From Mycobacterium rhizamassiliense (GTDB taxonomy: Bacteria > Actinomycetota > Actinomycetes > Mycobacteriales > Mycobacteriaceae), in NCBI RefSeq assembly GCF_900157375.1, contig NZ_LT721901.1, positions 4,607,685 through 4,671,684 of the forward strand: a DNA stretch of 64,000 nt. Direction: 5' to 3'. The notes beneath the pieces were generated by a model. The model was given only the letters and a program-made list of their open reading frames with translations, was not told where the DNA came from and searched no databases. Positions 25,105-33,720 of the stretch are shown here, in pieces (positions within the stretch are counted from its first letter, which is position 1; each line of letters opens with the position of its first letter). Position numbers and translations under genes: made by a program.

Positions 25105-26376
25105 TTGTCAACAAATGAGACGACCACCAAGCCTGTCCCCAATCTGCCTGCCGGGTTCGATTTCACCGACCCGGACATCCACGCCGAGCGACTGCCGGTG
25201 GAAGAGTTGGCCGAGCTTCGCCGGACGGCGCCGATCTGGTGGAACGAACAGCCGAACGGTGTCGGCGGATTCGAAGACGGCGGCTTCTGGGTGGTCTCCA
25301 AGCACCACGACGTCAAAGAGATTTCGCGGCGCAGCGACGTCTTCTCCAGCCTGGAGAACACCGCCCTTCCCCGCTACCGCGAGGGCACGGTCCGCGAGCA
25401 GCGCGAGACGGGCAAGTACGTCCTGCTGAACATGGACGCCCCGCAGCACACCCACCTCCGCAAGATCATCTCCCGCGGCTTCACCCCGCGCGCCGTCGAG
25501 CTGCTGCGCGACGACCTACGCGAGCGCGCGCGACGCATCGTCGAGACCGCGGCCGCCGAGGGCTCCGGCGATTTCGTCGAGCAGGTGTCCTGCGAGTTGC
25601 CGCTGCAGGCCATTGCCGGCCTGATGGGCGTGCCGCAGGAAGACCGCATGAAGCTGTTCCATTGGTCCAATCAGATGGTGGGCGATCAGGACCCCGAGTT
25701 CGCCCGCAACGACCCCATGGGCGCCTCGATCGAACTGATCACCTACGCCATGCAGATGGCCGCCGACCGGCAGCAAAACCCCGGGGAAGACATCGTCACC
25801 AAGCTGGTCCAGGCCGACGTCGACGGCCACAAGCTCTCCGACGACGAGTTCGGCTTCTTCGTCATCCTGCTGGCGGTGGCCGGTAACGAGACGACGCGCA
25901 ACTCCATCACGCAGGGCATGATGGCCTTCACCGATTTCCCGGATCAGTGGGAGCTGTACAAGCGGGAGCGTCCCGTCACCGCGGCGGACGAGATCGTCCG
26001 GTGGGCCACCCCGGTGACGTCCTTCCAGCGGACCGCACTGGAGGACTACGAGCTGTCCGGCGTGCAGATCAAGAAGGGCCAGCGCGTCGTAATGGTCTAT
26101 CGCTCAGCCAATTTCGACGAGGAAGTCTTCGACGACCCGTTCACCTTCAACATCCTGCGGGATCCCAACCCGCACGTGGGTTTCGGTGGCACCGGCGCGC
26201 ATTACTGCATCGGGGCCAACCTGGCTCGGATGACGATCGACCTGATGTTCAACGCGATCGCCGACACCATGCCCAACCTGGAAGCGATCAGCAAGCCCGA
26301 GCGGCTACGGTCGGGCTGGCTCAACGGAATCAAGCACTGGCAGGTCGATTACCACACCAACGGCTCGGAGAAATAG
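25105..26376 (+). CDS. CYP125-family cytochrome P450 (steroid C26/C27-monooxygenase-like)
   Basis: 423 residues. The heme-cysteine motif is FGGTGAHYCIGANLA (Cys368), the I-helix motif AGNETTRNS, and the ExxR helix ADEIVRWATP. The N-terminal LPAGFDFTDPDI and the block ISRRSDVFSS closely follow CYP125A1 (Rv3545c), which oxidises cholesterol side chains in mycobacteria. The gene is not at the classical CYP125 locus, so this is probably a paralogue or displaced copy. Start TTG 25105 is preferred: GAGGAG lies 6 bp upstream and the product then begins MSTNETTTKP. The downstream alcohol dehydrogenase follows by 38 bp. Confidence 0.9.
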   Translation: MSTNETTTKPVPNLPAGFDFTDPDIHAERLPVEELAELRRTAPIWWNEQPNGVGGFEDGGFWVVSKHHDVKEISRRSDVFSSLENTALPRYREGTVREQRETGKYVLLNMDAPQHTHLRKIISRGFTPRAVELLRDDLRERARRIVETAAAEGSGDFVEQVSCELPLQAIAGLMGVPQEDRMKLFHWSNQMVGDQDPEFARNDPMGASIELITYAMQMAADRQQNPGEDIVTKLVQADVDGHKLSDDEFGFFVILLAVAGNETTRNSITQGMMAFTDFPDQWELYKRERPVTAADEIVRWATPVTSFQRTALEDYELSGVQIKKGQRVVMVYRSANFDEEVFDDPFTFNILRDPNPHVGFGGTGAHYCIGANLARMTIDLMFNAIADTMPNLEAISKPERLRSGWLNGIKHWQVDYHTNGSEK

Positions 26377-26414
26377 CGGTCGCACATCGGGCTCGGGGGT
26401 GACAAGCTAGGTCA

Positions 26415-27428
26415 ATGCCGACTCATCGAGCCGTCCAGGTTCCGTCCGCAGGTGCAGCTTTGGAGCTGGTCGACGCCGACACCCAGCCACCGGGCCGCGA
26501 CGAGGTGCGGCTGACGGTCACTGCGTGCGGCATCTGCGGCACCGACGCCAACTTCATTTCGGGTGGCTTTCCGAACATGACGTGGCCGCTGACTCCCGGC
26601 CACGAAATCGCCGGAAAGATCGCCGAAATCGGGGCTGGCGTCCAGGGTTTCGCGATCGGCGATCGCGTCGCCGTCGGATGGTTCGGTGGTTGCTGCTACC
26701 GCTGCGATCAGTGCCACAAAGGCCGGTTCATTCATTGCGAGAACGGGAAAGTGCCGAGTTGGCAATATCCCGGCGGATACGCGGAGTCGGTGACCGTACC
26801 GGTCAGTGCGCTGGCCCGGGTGCCGGCCGAGCTCTCCGACACCGAAGCCGCCCCACTGGGCTGCGCCGGCGTCACCACTTACAACGCGCTGCGCCACACC
26901 AAGGCGTTGCCCGGCGACCGGGTCGCGATCCTCGGCGTCGGCGGCCTCGGTCATCTCGGGGTTCAGTTCGCCCGGGCGATGGGCTTCGAGACCATCGCCA
27001 TCAATCGCGGCACCGGCAAACAAGACGATGCGCGCAAGCTCGGCGCCCATCACTACATCGACTCCACCGCCGGTGATCCCGCCGAAGCGCTGAAGGCGTT
27101 GGGCGGCGCGACGGTGGTGCTGGCGACGGCGGCCAACTCGGGCGCCATGGCCGCAACGGTCGGTGGGATCCTGCCCCGAGGTGAACTGGTCACCATCGGG
27201 GTCACGCCGGAGCCACTGCCGATCAGCCCGGCTCAGCTGATCACGCCGGCGATCAGCATTGTCGGCCATCCCTCGGGAACGGCCAAAGATGTAGAGGACA
27301 CAATGCATTTCGCGGTTGTCTCCGGCGTGCGGGCGTGGATCGAGGAGCTGCCGCTGGCGAAGGCCGCGGAGGGCTACGCGGCGCTGGAAGAGGGTCGGGC
27401 GCATTACCGCACCGTCCTGACCATGTGA
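26415..27428 (+). CDS. Zinc-dependent alcohol dehydrogenase
   Basis: 337 residues. Catalytic zinc site: TACGICGTDANF and GHEIAG. Four-cysteine structural zinc lobe: GGCCYRCDQCHKGRFIHCEN. Rossmann motif: ILGVGGLGHLGVQFA. It likely oxidises an alcohol product of the upstream P450, an inference from context. It starts 38 bp after the P450 and its stop overlaps the GTG start of the YceI gene, so the three genes may be one transcript. Confidence 0.9.
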   Translation: MPTHRAVQVPSAGAALELVDADTQPPGRDEVRLTVTACGICGTDANFISGGFPNMTWPLTPGHEIAGKIAEIGAGVQGFAIGDRVAVGWFGGCCYRCDQCHKGRFIHCENGKVPSWQYPGGYAESVTVPVSALARVPAELSDTEAAPLGCAGVTTYNALRHTKALPGDRVAILGVGGLGHLGVQFARAMGFETIAINRGTGKQDDARKLGAHHYIDSTAGDPAEALKALGGATVVLATAANSGAMAATVGGILPRGELVTIGVTPEPLPISPAQLITPAISIVGHPSGTAKDVEDTMHFAVVSGVRAWIEELPLAKAAEGYAALEEGRAHYRTVLTM

Positions 27429-27976
27429 CCGGCGGTCTCTGGCGCCTCGACTCATCCGACGGCGAGTTGCTGCTGCGCACCGGCGTCGCGGGCCGGGCCG
27501 CGCGAATGGGCCATCGCCTCACGATCGACATGACGCGATGGCACGCGAAGGTGCAGTGGGACGGCGCCGACCCGGTTGCCGTCGAGTTGGAGATCGAGAC
27601 GGATTCGTTCGAGGTGCTGCGCGGTCAGGGCGGCGTCAAGGGGCTGTCGGGCCCGGAGAAGGCCCTGGTGCGCTCGAATGCGCTGAAGTCGTTGGGCGCC
27701 AGCCGTTTTCCACGGATCCGTTTCGCCACGGATGCCGTTGAGGAAACGGGCGAGGGTTATCGCCTCGCCGGGTCGCTGGAGATTCGGGGAAAGTCGCGAG
27801 AGCACGTAATCGACTTGCGCACAGAGGATTTCGGTGACTCATGGCGCATGTCGGCCGAATCAGCGGTCCACCAGTCCGATTACGGCGTCAAGCCCTTCTC
27901 GCTGCTGATGGGCTCGGTCCAGGTCGCCGACGACGTGACGGTGTCGTTCACCGCGGTGCGCGCCAAGGGCGATTGA
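27425..27976 (+). CDS. YceI family protein
   Basis: 183 residues; the GTG at 27425 overlaps the dehydrogenase stop (GTGA). A lipocalin-like YceI fold is indicated by TGVAGRAARMGHRLTIDM, SASRFPRIRF-type strands, YRLAGSLEIRGKSR, and FSLLMGSVQVADDVTVSF. YceI proteins bind isoprenoid or other hydrophobic ligands, usually outside the cytoplasm; this one has no obvious signal peptide. It probably corresponds to H37Rv Rv1890c. Confidence 0.82.
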   Translation: MTGGLWRLDSSDGELLLRTGVAGRAARMGHRLTIDMTRWHAKVQWDGADPVAVELEIETDSFEVLRGQGGVKGLSGPEKALVRSNALKSLGASRFPRIRFATDAVEETGEGYRLAGSLEIRGKSREHVIDLRTEDFGDSWRMSAESAVHQSDYGVKPFSLLMGSVQVADDVTVSFTAVRAKGD

Positions 27977-27998
27977 TTCCCCCTGTGGGGCAACCGAA

Positions 27999-29126
27999 TT
28001 AGGGCTGCGCCGGGCCGTTCGGCGCCTGATCGCCTGCGTCGCCGGGGATGTGCTCGAGGACCCGCGTCAAGTAGGGCTGCCGGCCATTGGCATCGTCTCG
28101 CCGCTCGTCGCCGCCCTGCTGCTCGTCCGGCACGCTCGGGTGCACCACCGGCTCGCCGGCGGGAGCGGGCGCCTGGGGCGCGGGGGGCGCGGGTGACTCG
28201 GCCGCCGGCGGGTGTGCGGCGACGGGCGCGACGGCCTCCGCGACCTGCGGGGTCGGCGTCGTGTGCCTGTTCGTGCCGCGCTGCGCGTCCGGAGCGAACT
28301 GAATGCCGAGGGCAAACGACGCCGAGCAGACGAAGGTGACCGCTCCCGCGGCCAAGGCCGTCACGGCCCCCGCGTAGGACCGGCGGCCCGGGCGCGCGGT
28401 GGGCGCCGCGACGGGTTGCTCGTCGACATCGACGAGCTGCTCGTCGGTGAACTCGGTACTTTGTGCGGCCGCCAGCGCGGTGCCGCGCGCGACCGTCACC
28501 TGAGCCATGGTCTGGGCGAAAACCGGTACCGGCAAAGCCTTTTCAAGCTGCCACGAAAAGCCGTTGAGATCGTCGTCGGCGCCGACGACGACTACTCCGC
28601 CCGGTCGCCAACCGGTGCGCTTGAACATTCCGGTCAGCCAGGAGCGCAGCCCGTCGAAGCCGCCGGCGACCTCCTTGACCACGGTCTGGGCGTCGTCGTC
28701 GAGGCCGTCGACCATGACGACGGTCGACGATTCATGCTCTAGCACGCAGACGGCGGTCTGCTGGTAGCCGATGATCGGCGCAATGGCCACCGCGAGGGTC
28801 TCAACGGCCTCGAGCAATCGAACGGGGACCACGTTGTCGAAACCCGCATCGGTCAACGCTTCCATCACCAGCGCGGCCTGCGCGGCCGCCTGGTCGTTCC
28901 ACGTCACCCCGATAACCCGCAGATGACGATCGCTAGCGCCGGCCAGCTCGTGCACCCGCAGCACTTCGTCGGTTACCTGCTCTGCGGTGTTCACCGCGCG
29001 CACGCCGCGACCGGCGCTCAAAGCCAGCTCGTTGTGGTCCAGGATGGTGCCGTCGGCGCCATGTCCTTCAGCGAGGACCCACCCGACGGTGGTTGGCGTC
29101 ACTGATAGCCCCAGTACCGTGTCCAA
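27999..29126 (-). CDS. DUF7159-type membrane protein with Pro-rich tail
   Basis: 375 residues. Start TTG 29126 is set by the GAGGTG ribosome-binding site and by the mycobacterial N-terminus DTVLGLSVTPTTVGWVLAEGHGADG. Residues 1-240 form a globular, ATPase/actin-like-looking domain, followed by a single transmembrane helix (YAGAVTALAAGAVTFVCSASFAL) and a Pro/Ala-rich C-terminal segment of about 80 residues, likely extracytoplasmic. A mycobacteria-specific family of unknown function, located near fbpB as in H37Rv. Confidence 0.82.
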   Translation of the reverse strand: MDTVLGLSVTPTTVGWVLAEGHGADGTILDHNELALSAGRGVRAVNTAEQVTDEVLRVHELAGASDRHLRVIGVTWNDQAAAQAALVMEALTDAGFDNVVPVRLLEAVETLAVAIAPIIGYQQTAVCVLEHESSTVVMVDGLDDDAQTVVKEVAGGFDGLRSWLTGMFKRTGWRPGGVVVVGADDDLNGFSWQLEKALPVPVFAQTMAQVTVARGTALAAAQSTEFTDEQLVDVDEQPVAAPTARPGRRSYAGAVTALAAGAVTFVCSASFALGIQFAPDAQRGTNRHTTPTPQVAEAVAPVAAHPPAAESPAPPAPQAPAPAGEPVVHPSVPDEQQGGDERRDDANGRQPYLTRVLEHIPGDAGDQAPNGPAQP

Positions 29127-29743
29127 ATTTGCACCTCGATCGTTCCCGGAACTCCGGCGGTCCCAGGTCAACCATCGCGCACCATGAAGCCCGCGGCTGC
29201 GGTGATTCCTGAGAGCCGGAAACGGACCGGGATAGGTCTTCCATCGGCTTGCTCCGAGAGAGCCTACGCGGTCCCTGCGGGTTCGGCTGCATCGATGCCA
29301 AATATCGAGACGAGCACGCGAGCGGGTGGCGCACGGCGCCAAGAATTTTCGGACACGTCAACGCGGGGCGCGTCGCGACACCGGCTCGGCGGCCGGGGCG
29401 GTTCGCGCCCGCATTGCGTGAAACCGGCAACGATTCGCCTGTCGAGTGCGCCTCGCCGTAATCGGCCCAGTCACCCAATTTCACGTGGCTGGCAACCGCG
29501 CCCAGGCGGCCCGCTCGCCTGGGCCGGGCGGCGCGAAGCAGGCCAGCTGCCAGGCGTTTTGGCGGATGGATGGCCCGCCCGCCGACTCGCGGCCGGCCGG
29601 CGTGTTCGCTATCCGGGTTGCGAAATACGTGGCGCAAACCGATACCCGACTGAGATGACATCGCGTCCTAATCGACATTTGACCTATTAGCACGGTAAAT
29701 TTTTGCTGAGAGCCACCACGACCTAAGGACAAGGGGCGCAGGT
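29127..29743. other. Long intergenic region before fbpB
   Basis: 617 bp with no supportable gene. Short frames have no ribosome-binding site or family signal. It holds one GC-rich hairpin (29500-29524) and, close to fbpB, an AT-richer stretch (about 29660-29710) likely to carry the fbpB promoter; I cannot place exact -35 and -10 elements. An H37Rv gene may be missing or decayed here. Confidence 0.65.
29500..29524. repeat. GC-rich stem-loop upstream of fbpB
   Basis: Arms GCCCAGGCG (29500-29508) and CGCCTGGGC (29516-29524) form a 9-bp stem with a 7-base loop. There is no U-tract, so a standard intrinsic terminator is unlikely. It may be an mRNA structure or protein site; role unknown. Confidence 0.5.
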
Positions 29744-30733
29744 ATGACAGACGTGAGCGAGAAGATCCGGGCCTGGGGGCGCCGGCTTTTAGTCGGTGCA
29801 GCAGCGGCAGCTGTGCTGCCAGGCCTGATCGGTCTTGCCGACGGTGGAGCCACCGCGCATGCATTCTCGCGGCCCGGCCTGCCCGTCGAATACCTCCAAG
29901 TGCCGTCGGCAGGGATGGGCCGCAACATCAAGATCCAGTTCCAGAGCGGTGGCAGCGGCTCGCCCGCGGTCTACCTGCTGGACGGATTGCGGGCCCAGGA
30001 CGACTACAACGGCTGGGACATCAACACCCCGGCATTCGAGTGGTACTACAAGTCCGGCCTGTCGATCGTCATGCCGGTTGGTGGACAGTCCAGCTTCTAC
30101 ACCGACTGGTACCGCCCGGCGTGCGGCAAGGCGGGCTGCTCGACCTACAAGTGGGAGACGTTCCTGACGAGCGAGCTGCCCGGGTACTTGTCGTCTGAGA
30201 AGGGCGTCAAGGCCAACGGCAGCGCGGCGGTCGGTATCTCGATGGCGGGTGCATCGTCGATGAACCTGGCGATCTACCACCCCGCTCAGTTCATCTACGC
30301 CGGTTCGTTGTCGGGCTACCTCAGCCCGTCCACCGGGCAGAGCTGGATAGGCCTGGCGATGGGCGATGCCGGCGGCTACAAGAAGGAAGACATGTGGGGC
30401 CCGGATAACGACCCCGCGTGGCAGCGCAACGACCCGCTGGTCAACGTCGGCCAGCTCGTCGCCAACAACACGCGACTCTGGGTCTACTGCGGCAACGGGA
30501 CGCCGAACGAACTCGGCGGTGCCAACCTGCCGGCCACGTTCTTGGAGAGCAACTTCATGATCGGCGTCAACAAGAAGTTCCAGGACGCCTACAACGCCGC
30601 GGGTGGCCACAACGCCACGTTCAACTTCCCCAACTACGGAACCCACAGCTGGGAGTACTGGGGAGCCCAGCTGCAGGCGATGAAGGGTGACCTGCAGAGC
30701 TCCTTGGGTGCGACCCCCGGGGGCGGCGGATAA
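29744..30733 (+). CDS. fbpB: Antigen 85B mycolyltransferase
   Basis: 329-residue exported acyltransferase. The signal peptide ends ATAHA before FSRPGLPVEYLQVPS (mature residue 1 = residue 41). The nucleophile Ser166 sits in GISMAGA (mature Ser126), Glu268 and His301 (in GTHSWEYW) complete the triad, and CGKAGC forms the conserved disulfide. The fibronectin-binding stretch FEWYYKSG is kept. It transfers mycolates onto trehalose and arabinogalactan in the cell wall. Next to chorismate mutase and rpfC as in H37Rv. Confidence 0.97.
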   Translation: MTDVSEKIRAWGRRLLVGAAAAAVLPGLIGLADGGATAHAFSRPGLPVEYLQVPSAGMGRNIKIQFQSGGSGSPAVYLLDGLRAQDDYNGWDINTPAFEWYYKSGLSIVMPVGGQSSFYTDWYRPACGKAGCSTYKWETFLTSELPGYLSSEKGVKANGSAAVGISMAGASSMNLAIYHPAQFIYAGSLSGYLSPSTGQSWIGLAMGDAGGYKKEDMWGPDNDPAWQRNDPLVNVGQLVANNTRLWVYCGNGTPNELGGANLPATFLESNFMIGVNKKFQDAYNAAGGHNATFNFPNYGTHSWEYWGAQLQAMKGDLQSSLGATPGGGG

Positions 30734-30747
30734 CCCCGCAATTACGG

Positions 30748-31341
30748 ATGTCGCTACTGCGCTTGACGGCCAACGTCAGGCGCAGTAGCGCATTAAGGGC
30801 CGTTTGTGCCTGCGGGCTGCTGGTCGCCGCGCTGGCCGCGACGCAGGCGCGAGCCGATAGCGCCGCCCCGCTGGCCGGGTTGGTCGACGCCGCCGCGCAG
30901 CGATTGCAGGTCGCCGAGCCGGTGGCCGCCGTCAAGTGGCATACGCACGGCCTCATCGAGGATCCGGACCGGGTGCAGCAGGTACTGGCCGACATGCGCG
31001 CGGACGCCGCCGAGAGGCACCTCGACGCCGATTACGTCGCCCGGGTGTTCGGGGACCAGATCGACGCCACCGAGGCCATCGAATACCGCCGGTTCGCCGA
31101 CTGGAAGCTGACGCCGTCGAGTGCGCCGGCCGACTCGCCCGACCTGGCGGCCTCCCGGTCGGCGATCGACGGCTTCAACCAAACGATGCTGACCCAGCTG
31201 GCAGCCAATTGGGACGTGTTGCACTCGCCGCAATGCCCCGCGCAGCTCGACACCGCCAGGAGCGGCGTCGCCCGGGCTCGCCACCTCGACGGCCTTTACC
31301 AACAGGCCCTGACGACCGCGACGAAGTCCTACTGCGCCTGA
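30748..31341 (+). CDS. Secreted chorismate mutase (AroQ-gamma, Rv1885c-like)
   Basis: 197 residues with a signal peptide (MSLLRLTANVRRSSALRAVCACGLLVAALAATQARA). The all-helical mature domain includes LVDAAAQRLQVAEPVAAVKWHTHG and AERHLDADYVARVFGDQIDATEAIEYRRF, the active-site helices of the secreted mycobacterial chorismate mutase. Two cysteines (CPAQLDT and the terminal SYCA) match the known disulfide. It converts chorismate to prephenate outside the cytoplasm. It lies 14 bp after fbpB and may be co-transcribed. Confidence 0.95.
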   Translation: MSLLRLTANVRRSSALRAVCACGLLVAALAATQARADSAAPLAGLVDAAAQRLQVAEPVAAVKWHTHGLIEDPDRVQQVLADMRADAAERHLDADYVARVFGDQIDATEAIEYRRFADWKLTPSSAPADSPDLAASRSAIDGFNQTMLTQLAANWDVLHSPQCPAQLDTARSGVARARHLDGLYQQALTTATKSYCA

Positions 31342-31464
31342 CCTTTGCCGGGCTAACTACCCGCTGATCACGCTGATTTCTTGCCATCAAAATGCCATAA
31401 ACTTCTTATCTCGCGAATTAATCAAAACGGTAACGCTTTGTACACACGTGCCGAATTGCTTGAC

Positions 31465-31875
31465 ATGAGAAACCTCTCTAGGGCTTTCGTCAAGGCCGCG
31501 ATGGTGACCGCGTTCATCGCGGTCCCGCTGGGGCCGTCCGCCGGAGTCGCCGACGCCGACGTCGCACCCAACTGGGACGCGGTCGCGCAGTGCGAGTCGG
31601 GCGGCAACTGGCACGCGAACACCGGCAACGGCGCGTACGGCGGCCTGCAGTTCAAGCCTTCCACCTGGGCCCGCTACGGCGGTGTCGGAAATCCGGCCAC
31701 GGCCTCGCGAGAGCAACAAATCGCCGTCGCCAACCGGCTTTTCGCAGATCAGGGTGTTGAGCCCTGGCCGAAGTGCGGCGCCCAGTCGGGCATGCCGATC
31801 GGGTGGTACTCGCACCCCGCGCAGGGCATCAAGGAGATCATCAACGGGCTTATCCAGGCGGCCGTTCCGCACTGA
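31465..31875 (+). CDS. rpfC: Resuscitation-promoting factor RpfC
   Basis: 136 residues: a signal peptide followed by the transglycosylase-like Rpf domain. Catalytic Glu44 is in AQCESGGNW, with AYGGLQFKPSTWARYGG after it; Cys43 and the cysteine in EPWPKCGAQ form the conserved disulfide. It cleaves peptidoglycan and promotes regrowth of dormant cells. ATG 31465 is chosen to give a plain signal peptide; the H37Rv product is longer at the N-terminus, so an upstream start cannot be excluded. Confidence 0.93.
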   Translation: MRNLSRAFVKAAMVTAFIAVPLGPSAGVADADVAPNWDAVAQCESGGNWHANTGNGAYGGLQFKPSTWARYGGVGNPATASREQQIAVANRLFADQGVEPWPKCGAQSGMPIGWYSHPAQGIKEIINGLIQAAVPH

Positions 31876-31930
31876 TAAACACCGTGGCTGGGGTCTATGA
31901 CGCGATCGGCACATGTGTTTGGATCGGGGC

Positions 31931-32386
31931 ATGGAAGGTTCGGCAACGGTTCACATGGCGGCGCCCGCGGCGAAGATCTGGGAACTGATCGCGGACGTCC
32001 GTAACACTGGACGGTTCTCCCCCGAAGTAATGGAAGCGGAGTGGCTTGGCGATGCGACCGGCCCGGCGCTCGGCGCGAAATTTCGTGGCCACGTCCGGCG
32101 AAATGAAATAGGTCCGGTTTATTGGACGACCTGCAAAGTGACCGCATGTGAACCCGGTCGGGAATTCGGGTTCGCCGTAGTTCTCGGCGACAGGGTGGTC
32201 AACAGCTGGCATTACCGGCTGGCGCCGTCCGGCGACGGCACGGACGTGACCGAGTCCTTCCGGCTGTCCCCCTCCCCGTTGCTCAGCGTGTACTGGGTGT
32301 TCGGCGGTTTCCTCCGGAAGCGGCGCAACGTCCGTGATATGACCAAGACGCTGAATCGCATCAAAGACGTGGTCGAAGCGGGCTGA
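31931..32386 (+). CDS. SRPBCC family protein (Rv1883c-like)
   Basis: 151 residues starting MEGSATVHMAAPAAKIWELIADVRNTGRFSPEV, a START-like ligand-binding domain, with CEPGREFGFAV and WHYRLAPSGDGTDVTESF further along. The start at ATG 31931 matches the family; 31913 is an in-frame alternative. Unknown ligand. It precedes the SDR gene by 14 bp (an operon with 32401). Confidence 0.84.
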   Translation: MEGSATVHMAAPAAKIWELIADVRNTGRFSPEVMEAEWLGDATGPALGAKFRGHVRRNEIGPVYWTTCKVTACEPGREFGFAVVLGDRVVNSWHYRLAPSGDGTDVTESFRLSPSPLLSVYWVFGGFLRKRRNVRDMTKTLNRIKDVVEAG

Positions 32387-32400
32387 CAGGGAAGGCTTTC

Positions 32401-33243
32401 ATGCCGGGTGTCGTGAAATCGGTCTTCATCACCGGAGCGGGCAGTGGCATGGGCCGCGAAGGGGCAAAACTCTTTCATTCCAACGGCTGGCGGGTCGGCG
32501 CGGTGGATCGCAATGACGACGGCCTGGCGACGCTGGGCCGGGAGCTCGGCGACGAGCGCCTGTGGACCCGAGCCGTCGACGTGACGGACAAGGCGGCCCT
32601 GGACGGCGCCCTGGCGGACTTTTGCGCGGGTAACGCCGGCGGCGGGCTGGACATGATGTGGAACAACGCCGGCATCGGCGAATCGGGCTGGTACGAGGAC
32701 GTGCCGCACGAGGCCGCGATGCGCGTCGTGGAGGTCAACTTCAAAGCGGTGTTGACCGGCGCGTACAGCTCGCTGCCCTACCTGAAGAAGACCCCGGGCA
32801 GCCTGATGTTCTCGACGTCGTCGTCGTCGGCCACCTACGGCATGCCGCGCATCGCCGTCTACTCGTCGACCAAGCATGCCGTCAAAGGGTTGACCGAGGC
32901 GCTCAGCGTGGAATGGCAGCGGCACGGAGTGCGGGTCGCCGACGTGCTTCCCGGCCTGATTGACACCCCCATCCTGACCTCGACCCGCAACCACTCCGGC
33001 GGTGGCGAGGTGCCGCAGTCGCCCGAGGAATTCCGGGCCGCCGCACCCAAAAAGGGCCTGTTCCGGCTGATGCCCGCGGACAGCGTCGCGCAGGCGGCAT
33101 GGCAGGCTTACCACCACCCGAAACGGCTGCACTGGTACGTGCCGAAGAGTATCCGCTGGATTGACCTGCTCAAGGGGCTGAGCCCGGAACTTGTGCGGGG
33201 ACGCATCGTCAAATCCCTGCCCGGGTTGATGTCGGATCGGTAG
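32401..33243 (+). CDS. Short-chain dehydrogenase/reductase (Rv1882c-like)
   Basis: 280 residues, classical SDR: TGAGSGMG (residues 11-18, NAD(P) binding), NNAG (88-91), and the catalytic Ser in STSSSSATYG with Tyr154-x-x-x-Lys158 (YSSTK). The C-terminal extension is longer than usual and may bind a substrate. Substrate unknown. Operon with the SRPBCC gene upstream. Confidence 0.92.
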   Translation: MPGVVKSVFITGAGSGMGREGAKLFHSNGWRVGAVDRNDDGLATLGRELGDERLWTRAVDVTDKAALDGALADFCAGNAGGGLDMMWNNAGIGESGWYEDVPHEAAMRVVEVNFKAVLTGAYSSLPYLKKTPGSLMFSTSSSSATYGMPRIAVYSSTKHAVKGLTEALSVEWQRHGVRVADVLPGLIDTPILTSTRNHSGGGEVPQSPEEFRAAAPKKGLFRLMPADSVAQAAWQAYHHPKRLHWYVPKSIRWIDLLKGLSPELVRGRIVKSLPGLMSDR

Positions 33244-33259
33244 TGAAGGAGCGGAGCCG

Positions 33260-33660
33260 GTGCGAAAAGAGATGATCGCCGCTGCTGTCGTGGTGGCCAG
33301 CGTCGCGGGTTGCGGAAGCCACCCGAACACGCCACGCGCGGCGGGGCAGCTGACCATCGACGGGACGACGCACAGCACGCGCCCCGCCAAGTGCAGTCAG
33401 CTGCAGGGGTACCGGACGATCGACATCCGTGACCACGACAGCCAGATCGAAGCGGTGGTGCTGCTCAGCGGTTACCGGGCCATCCCCGAGTGGGTGAAGA
33501 TCCGCAATTTCGCCGGGTTCACCGGCAGCGTCTGGGAGGGCGGGGTCGCGTCGACGTCAAGGACGCCTCGTACACCATCACGGGCAGCGCTTACGGCATC
33601 AACGCGAGCAATCCGAACAAAGTCGTCACCACGGATTTCAAGCTCACCGCCGAGTGCTGA
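33260..33660 (+). pseudogene. lppE: lppE lipoprotein gene with frameshift
   Basis: LpqH/19-kDa-antigen-like lipoprotein. The GTG start 33260 follows AAGGAG; the signal peptide MRKEMIAAAVVVASVAGCGS has lipobox Cys18. The frame reads well to FTGSVWEGG (about 33541). The remaining coding sequence, KDASYTITGSAYG through TTDFKLTAEC and TGA at 33658, lies in another frame. One missing base near 33541-33549 in a G-rich run would restore a protein of about 133 residues. It is either a real frameshift pseudogene or a sequencing/assembly error. Confidence 0.82.
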
Positions 33661-33720
33661 TCGGGCCTGGCGCCTTTCCGGCCTAGGCTTGACGAAGACG
33701 ACCACTTCGACGGAGGGGCT

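Noticed and set aside
29184..29690. 168-residue frame upstream of fbpB
   Set aside because: No ribosome-binding site, no known family, irregular composition; overlapped by other equal frames.
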